64,000 nucleotides of DNA from Stagonosporopsis chrysanthemi (lineage: Eukaryota > Ascomycota > Dothideomycetes > Pleosporales > Didymellaceae). The notes under the pieces are model-generated. The model made no database searches and was not told the DNA's origin. It was given only the letters and a program-made list of their open reading frames with translations. The stretch spans positions 1 through 64,000 of the forward strand of contig JAFISE010000138.1 in the NCBI GenBank assembly GCA_022560025.1. The letters run 5' to 3'. A program made the translations under genes and the position numbers. This document shows, piece after piece, positions 22,458 through 31,548 of the stretch (the first letter of the stretch is position 1; each line of letters begins with the position of its first letter).

Positions 22458-23347
22458 GCTTACTTTACCTCCTGCCACGCGCACCGCGCACCACCGGTCC
22501 CGCAACGCCACGCAACGCCACGGACTTCCCTCGGTGGCAAATTTTTTTTTTCCAGCCCCAGTTCCTAGCCGTAGTCGCATGCAATGCACCAGCCATTCAT
22601 GCAATGCACCCGCCATTCTTCACCGCACGCACGCACGCACCCACCCCCACCACCACCGGCCAGCGACCCCGAGCCACGGAGCTTGTCGCACTCTTGCAGT
22701 GCCCGCTGTACTGTATGTACGGTACCTGCAGCACGGGCAGGTCACGAGAGTGGGGGATGGGTTGCGAAATCCCATACACAGTACTTGCTCGTGCACGTGC
22801 TTTGCGCGCCCAGACTCGCACCTGGACGGGTTTAGCCGCTTTCCGCCGGTTTGGTCGGTCGGTTGGTTGGTTGGTTGGTTGGTTGGTTGGCTGTCGGAGG
22901 TTAAGTGGGGGGGTTGACTTTTTGCTCGATGGGATGGGATGGGATGGCTTGGGAGTCCCGAAGGGTGAGTGAGGAGAAGGGGGGAGGGACGAAGGGAGTG
23001 TGGTCAAGGGGGGATGGTAGGGATGGTAGGGATGATGAGGGGGTGAGATGAAGTGAGGATGCGTCAGAGGGCGACACAATAACCACTACACTACACTACT
23101 ACGAGACTTCACTACGATACGACTCCCCCACAACCACCCTGCTACGAAAACATCACGACACAGCATTGAGAGCGAGCGAGCGTCTGTTCTTACATATATA
23201 CACACACGCGCGCGCGCGCGTAAGAGAGAGGGAGAGGGATAGAAACAGAGATAGAGTCAAGCGCTGACTTCCCCCCTCTTCTACCCTCCCCTCTCCTTGC
23301 TTTCTTTCCTTCTCTGCTTTTCTTCTTCTTCTTCTTCTTCTTCTTCT

Positions 23348-23379
<32 letters not shown>

Positions 23380-23901
23380 GTAGCTTTCGGATAGATAGAT
23401 AGATGGATATATACCAATCTAGCTAAAAACAGGACACACAATTCTTCAAACCTATCCAGACTGTTCTACTGTTGAGTGGTTGGATGGCACGTGGGGCACG
23501 GGCGCGTTAGGTTAGGTTGTGTAGACAAGTCGCTGTGGTGCTGTGTCTTGCTGGCTAATTAAGGCGGGGGGTAAATAGGTAGGTAGGCTAAGGCGTGAAG
23601 TGAGGAGGAGGAGGAGGAGGAAGAAGAGAAGGAGGCGGTTGTAGAGTTGAGTTGAGGTAAGTAGAGGAGTGCGAGGCTGCTGTAGTTATAGTTATATTTG
23701 GTGGGTACTGTGCTGTACTGTGCATTGTATTGCATCGCGTAGAACCTATGTTCTTCTACTTTAGCACTAACTAGAATCTGCGTCTGTATCTATGTGTATG
23801 TGTGTGTGTGTGTTTACGTCTGTGCTTGCATCGTATATATGTATATATATAGATATACGTGTGTGTATGCATGTGTATGTGTATGTGTATATGTACGCTG
23901 C

Positions 23902-23950
<49 letters not shown>

Positions 23951-24700
23951 CAGCCAACAACCAACAACCTCTATACCCGCTAACCGCTAACTGCTAACTG
24001 CTAACCGCTAACCGCAGGACCCGCAAAACCCCCAATGTCGCACAACGACCATGGAACCTATAACCGGCGTTGTCAATCGTCAATTGTCAGAACGTCAGAA
24101 CGCCAGAACGTCCGGACAGACTCACAGAGATCCTGAACCTGAGCCCGAACCCGAACCCGAACAATCTTCACCTTTTCTTCCTTCCTTCCTTCCTTCTCCT
24201 CGCTGCTCGGCTGGAAACTAGATAATGGACACTGGATGCTGGATACTGGGGACTCGTCGTGCCGCAGCCGGCTCATGAGTGGGCACATGTACAGCATGGA
24301 TATGTAGGGACCGTGGCTTGTGGGGATGAGTGAGTGCGGCGGGTGGGGATGAGTGGATGCGGATTGGGGTTGGAGAGGTGGGGTGGTGGGTCTGGTCTTG
24401 TTGTGGAGGGAGGAGTGTTGTCGGGAGGAGGCTTGTTGAAGCTGGAGATAGCGATAAGGGTGTAAAAGGGCGAGGGGGATGGGAGATAGGAAACTAAAGG
24501 AGAGGAAGTTCAAGAGTCAGAGAGTTCAAGAGTTCGGGACCAGAGGAGCGTTCGAGACTAGAAGAAGGGGGGTAGATGTAGAGCAGGAATGCGATAGCGG
24601 AGGCGCGCGGAGGGAAGGGGTGCAAATAGGTGCGGATCTGGCAAGAGAGAGCTAGAGAGAGAGAGAGGGATTTAGTAGCAGGGACTTATCAGTAGCTAAG
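21931..24700. repeat. Microsatellite-dense spacer, no gene
   Basis: No believable coding frame. The block holds GCGCA repeats (22265-22290), CGT repeats (22425-22457), GGTT repeats (22855-22890), GGGAT repeats (about 22929-22948), CTT repeats (23321-23379), TG and TA tracts (about 23790-23895), a CA tract (23904-23948), seven-base GCTAACY repeats (about 23978-24016) and CTTC repeats (24176-24200). All long open frames here simply read through these repeats. It may be a long untranslated or regulatory region, or a mutational sink. Confidence 0.75.
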
Positions 24701-25620
24701 TACGACTCAAGAGGAAGTGTTGCATGTAGTATTTCCAAGGGTAGAGTATAGGGCACGAAAAACCTCACTCCTCCCCAGCAACCCTATCTGGAAACGATGG
24801 ATCCTGGAGTTGTCTACAACATCTACACCAAATATACTGGATTTATGTCCCAAGATCTGTAGCCTCCTCTCCTCTCTATACTTTAAACTAACAACTCTGC
24901 ATTTTAATTGTATCCTGTCGCAGTTATAGCAGGACACAAGAGGTATCTATAATAGCATTCTACATAGAGATGATTCAATCTAATCGGCTGAGCTCCTTAG
25001 TCCCAACTGTCAGTGCAATAGCAGAATCGCATCGGGTGCGCAGCCTAGTCCCCTCTATAGACGATGTACATAATCTAAGGAGAGACAGACAGCACCCAGA
25101 GAGCTCTGATCGCGGTGTATCCCCCCCTTTTCTCTATCTCTCCGGTAAGGAAGGGAGAGGTCTGCTTAAGAAGGGACCGAATACGGCGTACAGGATTCTT
25201 GGGTTGTGTCACAGGGGGAGGCACCAACGCGGTTCAAGTCTATCTAGCTGCCGCGTAGATGCGAGATCACTGTAGGTAGGCAGCAGGGCACGGTAGTAAT
25301 TGGGGTTCCTGCCGAGGCAGTATAGGACAATATTGAGATAAGACGAATCCTTAGGGTCGAAGCCCCTAGGATTTGGAGTAATTATATAGGGATAGCTCCT
25401 TACGTAATCTAGTCCCCGTCTAGGGGGTGCCCGGGAGGTGGTTGAACCCTCGGTACAGAGGTGGTATGTAGAAGTACCCGTAACAGTAGATGTTTAGTCG
25501 ACTGCGTCTTGTAGAGAGATATACTGAAATTAGAAGTTTAGGTGTAGACAACGGAGAATAGAAGCCGACTAGATGGATTCTAGTAAGCTCAGAAAAGAAT
25601 TCTTACACGACGACTGCAAG

Positions 25621-25654
25621 CTACGAAGAAGCTCGTTTCTTTTGAGCAATTATT
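25621..25654 (-). repeat. Dispersed ~33-bp motif, copy 3 (reverse strand)
   Basis: The reverse complement starts AATAATTGCTC where copies 1 and 2 read AACGATCGCTC. The three differences are all C-to-T or G-to-A transitions. The core GCTCAAAAGAAACGAGC then matches copies 1 and 2 almost fully. Confidence 0.55.
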
Positions 25655-25694
25655 TGTAGGAATAGTAGGTACCTTAGTTGACTACAAGAAAATT

Positions 25695-25724
25695 ACTACA
25701 TGTCTCTGCGCAGACATGTAGTAT
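25695..25724. repeat. Perfect 12-bp inverted repeat with 6-nt loop
   Basis: TACTACATGTCT at 25695-25706 is the exact reverse complement of AGACATGTAGTA at 25713-25724, with CTGCGC between. It sits at the start of the right copy of the candidate LTR remnant. It could be a transcript hairpin or a palindrome formed by insertion. Confidence 0.75.
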
Positions 25725-25990
25725 TTACTACACTCTGTTCTTTAAGCTAAGAAAGCTAAATTTTGATTGTCTTCTGCAGTAATAATAGCGCAGTAGCGCA
25801 CTAAAGATTTTGTAAGGGTGGCATATTAGGCCCATCCGCAGAAAAGAGCAAGCCGCTTTGTAGATTGCCCCACTCCACTCAAATATAAGATCCACCCGGC
25901 ATGCTACAGCAATACTCTTTTGCCCCGTTCGTAGATTGTTAGTTTGTAAACTAGATTTGCAGCCGACCTTTCATCAAATCAGTAACAATT

Positions 25991-26075
25991 GGCCTAATGG
26001 CCCAATGGCAAGGCGCTTGACTACGATTCACAACAGTCCATCAAGAGATTCCAGGTTCGACCCCTGGTTAGGTCA
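25991..26075 (+). tRNA. tRNA-Arg(ACG): tRNA-Arg (anticodon ACG) with 13-nt intron
   Basis: The acceptor stem GGCCTAA (25991-25997) pairs with TTAGGTC (26068-26074) with one G-U, and the discriminator base is A. The D stem is GCC/GGC. The anticodon stem CTTGA/TCAAG encloses CTACGA, then TTCACAACAGTCC, then A. Removing those 13 nt gives a normal 7-nt loop CTACGAA with anticodon ACG; the cut lies after position 37, the canonical tRNA intron site. The T stem CCAGG/CCTGG encloses TTCGACC. The mature length is 72 nt. An internal A box (TGGCCCAATGG) and B box (GGTTCGACCCC) are present, and a run of seven T at 26077-26083 is a Pol III terminator. Confidence 0.93.
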
Positions 26076-26076
26076 C

Positions 26077-26083
26077 TTTTTTT
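26077..26083 (+). terminator. RNA polymerase III terminator of tRNA-Arg
   Basis: Seven consecutive T two bases after the tRNA discriminator base. Confidence 0.85.
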
Positions 26084-26246
26084 GCTCAGGAAGCCTGTGC
26101 GCAGCTCAAAGAGCACATCGCGCTGCTGGAAAAGGATCTCCTTGAACCATTCACGAGCTTTTACACGAAGCGGCCGCAGTAGTTGGCACAAGATCATGTG
26201 GTAATTGACGGTGACGATAAAGGTTTGTCGGCACCTCAACGTAAAC

Positions 26247-26604
26247 TAGGAAGCTCCTGCTGACCTACAACCTAGACTTTACAGTCCGAAAGCTAAGAGG
26301 ACTACGGATTGACAACAGCGCATTGAAGCCTATGCCTGATATTCCAGAAGATGCTTTTTACACTGGCAAAGCAGGTAACTTCGGCAAGATCCAAGATCGG
26401 GCGGCGGACAAGAGATTCGAAGGCTACAAGTTGCGGAAACGCCTAGAGACAGAAAGAGATGGATTGAAGCAAAACTTGGTTGACAAGGAACGCGAGATCA
26501 AAGATATCGATGGCGTTGATGAAAAGGAGGAAGAAGAGGAAGAGGAAGAAGAGGAAGAGGAAGAAGAGGAAGAGGAAGAAGAGGAAGAGGAAGAAGAAAG
26601 TTGA
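26247..26604 (+). pseudogene. Coding-like fragment ending in poly-Glu repeat
   Basis: A plus frame is open from after the TAG near 26244 to TGA at 26604. It reads a charged, helical stretch (TYNLDFTVRKLRGLRID, then DAFYTGKAGNFGKIQDRAADK) and a coiled-coil-like KRLETERDGLKQNLVDKERE, ending in a poly-Glu tail from a GAAGAG array at about 26525-26596. The first ATG is at 26332, giving at most 90 aa. Another frame just upstream (about 26085-26240) also looks coding (QLKEHIALLEKDLLEPF). The pieces could be a degraded gene next to the tRNA, or a short real gene. The family is not recognised. Confidence 0.35.
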
Positions 26605-27384
26605 GAGCTGAGGTGGAACTGGAGACGACAACAATATTCAGTGCCATCTCACGCTCCAAGCCCACCCAGTTATGAGCGAGGACTAGAAGCGAGGATGTTA
26701 TTTCCAACATACATGGCCCCTAGTTTAACTTCACTTGGTACATGCACACCATCGTAGGTTATCTGGCTCTCTTCCTCGCCAGCGTGGGGTCTCTCACGCC
26801 CTCGAAAAAACGGCATGCAGACGCGTGGAGAGCGCGAAAGGCCGGTAACTGATATTGTGCCTCCTGCCATCAGAACCCGCGACTTTTGTATCTGGAACGA
26901 GAAAACCCCGCTGCACTATGGTAGACACTTGGGCTTGACATACACATCGGAGCGTCGTACTCGGTCGCTCATCGCGCCCATTTCCGGTTTGTATAGTACT
27001 TCTGAGTAAAGGGATTCCTCTTTGCTTGTTCCTTGAGGTACGGGGTATGTATCGATGACTACGGACTTGCCCCCGTCTGCTGTATTAGATTGCAGCACGG
27101 GATTGATTCGCACTCTGACGGCAGGACCATGACACGATGTAGCCCAGGCGGGAATGGGTGTCTATATGACCGCGTGCTCACCTGGATAGCGGATGATTTG
27201 GACGAGGCGCTGTGTTTTAGCTTCTCTCTGCTTTTGCTGTGTCTGGTCACAAGCTGTAAATGTCCGTGTGTAGCAGAGACAACGAGCATGTTCACAACCA
27301 CACCGTGCTCAATTCGGGTACCGCTTCTTACGGTCAATGCATTTGCGAGCATTCGAATACGTGACATTACGTGGTAGACTCGCA
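26605..27384. other. Spacer at POL12 3' side
   Basis: No gene, RNA or repeat recognised. The minus frame of POL12 exon 2 continues to 27059 only by reading through an intron in another frame. Confidence 0.45.
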
Positions 27385-29581
27385 CTATATCTTCACAATA
27401 TCCACACGACTGCGCTCCCACAGGCGATGCGCAACCGGGACGCCGCGCTGCCTCTCCTCGTCCGTGACCTTGGCCGGTTGCACGATGATACGCGCGTACG
27501 TGCCCGCTGCGCGCCGCTTGGCGAGCGTGCCGGGGTTGATGACCATGACGGACTCGACGACCTGGATGCATTGGTAAGTGTGAGATCATTGCGGTGGTGG
27601 TGGTGGAGGAGGAGGAGGAGGAGGAGGAGGAGGAGGAGGAGGAGGAGGAGGAGGAGGAAAAGCATACCTTGACAGTGCCCTGCAGCACGCTCGGCGTAAT
27701 CAGCACGTCGGGCCGCACATTCAGCATCTCGCCCAGCTTGAGATACGACACATCGAGCGGCGTGCCGATGGGGAGGAACGGACTCGGCTCCTCGTCTGCC
27801 GGGTCCTCGCCGTCCGCCGGTTTGACGAGCTTCTGCTCCACCTCCACGGGCCGCATGTACTTCTCCCTCTTGAGCGGGGGAAACACAGGCAAGAAACTGC
27901 GCTGCTCAAGCACATTCCTCGCCCCGCGCTCGTAGAAGTTCGTTCCTCTGGCTTTCCCCCCGCTGATCTCCTCGGACCGCAGCATCGACAAAATGTCGAT
28001 GGAGCTCATGCCGACGGTGATTTCGTTCATGGACAGCGTCATGGGGTTCGTCACGCACTGCACCATCTTTCCCGCAGCGCCGAGGCCGAGGTCGCGCTTG
28101 GTGAATTTGTCCTGCGGGAAGGCGGCGGAGGGGTGGTGGGCGTCGCGCAGGCTGGGCACGAGGATCACGTTGCATGTGCTGTTGCGTGCGGTGAAGGCTT
28201 GCAGCGCGCTGGAGATGTGGTGGCGGAAGAGATCGGTCATTGTCGCTTGGTCGGGCGAGGCGTTGGGTGGGGCGTCGAAGTCGCCAGTGCGGATTTGGGG
28301 GTGTTCGGCGTCGAGGAAGGGGCCGAGCAGGATGATGGTGTCTGCGTATGCGGCAGCGGCGTTGTCGAGGAATGTGTGGAGGGGGGCGAAGTCAAGGTTT
28401 TGGTCTGTTGTGTAAGGACCTGCCGCTATCATCATCATCAATGGACGGGCGTTATCAGGGTCGGAGTCTGGCGTGTCGAGATAGCGGGCGTTAATTGCGT
28501 CGAGTTCGTCAGGTTGTGTGGCTGGCGGGTTGAGAAGCGGGAGAGAGAGGACTTCAGACACGACAAAGACGTCGCCATTGGCATTCGTGCCACGGAGAGC
28601 GACAATCTGCCCAGGGAAGAAGTTGTAGGACGGCAAGTTCTCGACAGTCAATGGCACTCGCCGACCTGAACCCATGCGCCGCGAGCCTTCAAGCACAAGA
28701 GATGCTGTGTTGAGCTTTCCCTCGCTCGTGTCGCTCGCTATGCGTCCTACAGCAATGATCTGGTTCGGCGACTGTACGCTGGGGTTGCCGAATGCGCTGT
28801 CATCCAGATCCATCGACTCTTGTATCAGCTGGCGGAACTCGTCTATCCTGTCGTCGAGGACCTCTGATGCTTCCGACAGCTTCATGGTCATGGTGCGGTA
28901 CGAGAACTTGGACATGTCTGTATACGCCTTCAGATGCATGCGTGGTGCGGTCGGCGCTTCTGTGGGCGCTTCTGGAAGGGCAATGTCGCTGCTCATGAAC
29001 TGTTCGGTGATGTCGTCTGCGTTCGCGCGGGTAGCGAAGTCGAATGCCCTGGACAAGTCAGACATAGTCACAATTCACACTACGAGTGCTACCCACGGCC
29101 CAACTGAAGTATCGCCCTTTGGTGTCAGCCCTCCAGCCGGCGAGCTCATGAGATGCGCCTTGTTGGCCCGCCCACTGGGGGTGTCGAAGTTGTTCTTGCG
29201 CTTGACCGCGCTGCCGTTCGCTCGAGGCGTGCTGGGTATCAGGCCCTCAATCATGTCATACACGTCTCCACCCTTCCCCCTCGGTGTCGGACGCTCTCTC
29301 TTGACCTCCGTCCGCTGCTGCGCTTTCCCTCGGCTCTCACGCTCAAGTGTGTCTTGGATCGTCTTCTTGAAGTCTCGCACTGTCTTCAACTCCATCCTCT
29401 CCCCCTCGGCGCCCATCTTCATGCTGTATGCCTGCCATTTGAAGTCCAGCTCCTCGGCAGATATCGAGTACAGGCGCATCATCGCCTGCAGTTCTGCGAG
29501 AACGTCTGAGGGGAGTTCACGGTCTTTTGTGTCGCAGTAGCGCTCGAAGCGCTCGGTGAGCTCGGTGGTCGCGTCATCCAT
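27385..29581 (-). CDS. POL12: DNA polymerase alpha-primase subunit B (Pol12), 3 exons
   Basis: Exons 29097-29581, 27668-29048 and 27385-27561. Introns are 48 nt (GTGGGT...GTCCAG) and 106 nt (GTATGC...ATCCAG). The joined protein is 680 aa, close to fungal Pol12. The N-terminal helical domain (LTERFERYCDTKDRELPSDVL) is followed by a linker with TPKGD-type phosphosites. Then come the OB fold (SPNQIIAVGRIASDTSEGKLN, LPSYNFFPGQIVALRGTN) and the inactivated calcineurin-like phosphoesterase domain (TIILLGPFLDAEHPQI, NVILVPSLRDAHH, VGMSSIDILSMLRSEE, PDVLITPSVLQGTVK). The last exon supplies VVESVMVINPGTLAKRRAAG. It is the regulatory subunit tethering primase-polymerase alpha at origins and, in yeast, acting in telomere capping. 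Intron 2 is unusually long because of a GGA microsatellite. Confidence 0.95.
27601..27657. repeat. GGA/TCC microsatellite inside POL12 intron 2
   Basis: About 19 GGA triplets on the plus strand, that is TCC on the transcribed sense strand, occupy over half of the 106-nt intron 27562-27667. The other POL12 intron is 48 nt. The pyrimidine strand could serve as an extended polypyrimidine tract. Confidence 0.9.
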
Positions 29582-29868
29582 GATTACTGTATGCGTCGGG
29601 GAGGTGTGAGGACGTCAACGTAGTTCTGCGCGCGCAAGACGCGTCGACGCGTAAAGTGATGGAGCTAAGGCGGTAACGGCTAGCGGACTGCGGATGCAGG
29701 GACCGGGGTGGTTCCCAAAAGTTATCTGCATGATGCTCGCCTAACTCCTATCGCGGAGCAGACAGCCCTGTGCTTGTGTTGACTTGCCAAACATACTCTG
29801 CACTCATACTGTATAAAAAGTAATAGAAGCGCTTTCTAATCCGAACCCCTCTTCCGAACACCCTCAAA
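29582..29868. promoter_or_regulatory. Divergent promoter POL12 / PDR16-like, with TATA box
   Basis: 287 bp separate the two start codons. A good TATA element (TATAAAA at 29812-29818) lies 51 bp before the Sec14-type ATG and is followed by a TCTAATCCGAACCCC leader. No matching TATA is evident on the POL12 side. Confidence 0.6.
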
Positions 29869-31008
29869 ATGACCACAATGGGCCCCCTCGCTGAGCCCGC
29901 GGCTGGCTGCGCTCCCGCACCTCCTGCGGCCCTCACCGCCGACCAGCAAGCCAAGTACGAACAGTTCCTCACCGAAGTACGAGCCTGGGAGTCGCTCCCC
30001 GTTTCCTCCGACAAGGGCGCCGAATCCACACCCCTCGACGACAACGAGCGTCTGTGGCTGACGCGCGAGTGTCTGCTCCGCTACCTGCGCGCCACGAAAT
30101 GGAACCTCGCCCAATCCTCGACTCGTCTGCGCTCCACGGCCGTCTGGCGGCGCGAGTTCGGCACCGAGAAGCTCAGCGCCTCGTACATCTCCCCCGAGAA
30201 CGAAAAGGGCAAGCAGGTCCAGCTCGGCTTCGACAAGTCAGGGCGCCCGTGTCTGTACCTCCTCCCCCAGAACCAGAACACCAAGCCCGGGCCCCGCCAA
30301 GTCGAGCACCTCGTGTACATGCTGGAGCGCACGCTTGACCTGCACCCGCCCGGCCAGGAGAGCTTGGCGCTGCTCATCGACTTCCGCAACACGTCGTCCG
30401 GCGGCACACCGGGCATGGGCATCGCCAAGCAGGTGCTCGACATCCTGCAGAACCACTACCCAGAGCGCCTTGGCCGCGCGCTGCTGACGCACTTGCCGTG
30501 GTATGTCAGTCTGTTCCTCAAGGCCATCAATCCCTTCATCGATCCCGTCACCAAGGAGAAGATCAAGTACAACGAGCCCCTCACCGACCACGTCCCCGCG
30601 GAGCAGCTCATGAAGGCGAGCGGCGGCGACATCGACTTCAAGTACGACCACAACCTGTACTGGCCGGCGCTAGAGAAGCTGGCAGCCGAGCGCCGCGCCG
30701 CGAGGGTCGCGAGGTGGGAGAAGGCCGGCAAGCTGATTGGCGAGAGCGAGATGTACCTCTGGGGCGGGCAGGAGGACAGCGTCGGTGCTGGGCTAGCTGC
30801 AGAGACGAATGGCGCTGTGGAGACGGCACCCGTTTCTACACCTGCCCCTGCCACCGACGCTGCGCCCGTGGAAACCACACCCCTCGGCGACTCGGCCGTC
30901 GTCGCACCCCCCGTCCACGCCCCTGGTCCAAACGGCGACGCCGCACTCGCCTCCGACATCGCAAAGCTGGACGTCAAAGACAGCGAGGCACCGAAGCCTG
31001 CCGCATGA
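29869..31008 (+). CDS. Sec14-family phosphatidylinositol transfer protein, Pdr16-like (379 aa)
   Basis: Single exon from ATG 29869. A short Ala/Pro-rich N-terminus precedes the CRAL-TRIO N domain (about residues 60-100; ECLLRYLRATKWNLAQS, TAVWRREFG). The CRAL-TRIO lipid-binding domain follows (about 110-270), with motifs typical of the Pdr16/Pdr17 branch: FDKSGRPCLYLLPQNQNT, HLVYMLERTLDL, DILQNHYPERLGRALLTHLPW and INPFIDPVTKEKIKYNEPL. A disordered Ala/Pro/Thr tail of about 80 residues ends the protein. Pdr16 exchanges phosphatidylinositol and sterol and supports azole tolerance in yeast; transfer of that role here is inference. No signal peptide or membrane span is seen, as expected for a soluble cytosolic protein. 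Confidence 0.9.
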   Translation: MTTMGPLAEPAAGCAPAPPAALTADQQAKYEQFLTEVRAWESLPVSSDKGAESTPLDDNERLWLTRECLLRYLRATKWNLAQSSTRLRSTAVWRREFGTEKLSASYISPENEKGKQVQLGFDKSGRPCLYLLPQNQNTKPGPRQVEHLVYMLERTLDLHPPGQESLALLIDFRNTSSGGTPGMGIAKQVLDILQNHYPERLGRALLTHLPWYVSLFLKAINPFIDPVTKEKIKYNEPLTDHVPAEQLMKASGGDIDFKYDHNLYWPALEKLAAERRAARVARWEKAGKLIGESEMYLWGGQEDSVGAGLAAETNGAVETAPVSTPAPATDAAPVETTPLGDSAVVAPPVHAPGPNGDAALASDIAKLDVKDSEAPKPAA

Positions 31009-31548
31009 GCAGCAACATTTATTCCGCATGGGGGCTGCATTTTGGTTTAGCGATTTGCATGGGTAGATACACTATTGTAGAGGCACCGATAGCCGCCATG
31101 GAGGGTTTTTGTAATAGGACAGCATACCGGCAATGGGCATATGAATGAGATCTAATTCTTCTTTGATTTGATGGTTTACTATTCTGCTCAATACTGAGAG
31201 TACGAGATAGGTCGTGTACGCGAGGTAGACGGGAGGATTTGTCGCAGATTGATTTGTTGCATGAGCCGAGCTCATGACTTGGGGCAGGAACGAAGGGCGC
31301 ATTTTTTGCGCCGTTCGTACCATACTCCTCCAGTAGATTCGTACTCCATGTGGAGATGTGTACGTAGTTCTGACAGTTCTGCCAAAAGCGGCCATTGAAG
31401 GCCGTGGTATTGGAACTCGACGCGGCTTGCGTTCTGAGGCGCCATCATGTGATCGATTCTTTTCTTGCCCAGTGACCACGGTGTACGCGGTGTATGATTC
31501 CCAGGCTCCTAGATCGTGTTGGTGTACCGCAAGTCTCCTCTCATTTCC
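31009..31548. other. Spacer between convergent Sec14-type gene and HET pseudogene
   Basis: 540 bp with no recognised gene or repeat. Probably 3' UTR plus decayed flank. Confidence 0.5.

Larger units (their letters stand above)
24718..25820. mobile_element. Possible decayed LTR-element remnant
   Basis: Two related stretches flank about 0.75 kb of non-coding sequence. Both contain CATGTAGTATTT (24724 and 25717) followed by a CTTTAARCTAA block and TTTTRATTGT...CTG...CAGT.ATAGC (24881-24930 and 25740-25790). The left copy begins TG and could end CA at about 24964, as LTRs do. The right copy is shorter, as if internally deleted. No coding domain survives between them. A 12-bp inverted repeat and a dispersed-motif copy lie inside. 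The class of element cannot be told. Confidence 0.35.

Noticed and set aside
21313..22616. Overlapping minus frames of 210 and 366 codons
   Set aside because: GC-rich antisense shadow of the 478-aa gene followed by low-complexity Arg from CGT repeats; no domain.
22015..22972. Two plus frames of 300 and 317 codons
   Set aside because: They read through CGT, GGTT and GCGCA arrays in different frames with no conserved segment.
23190..23441. Poly-Lys minus frame
   Set aside because: Direct translation of the CTT microsatellite.
26021..26239. 72-codon minus frame overlapping the tRNA
   Set aside because: Runs antisense through the tRNA-Arg gene and has no recognised domain.
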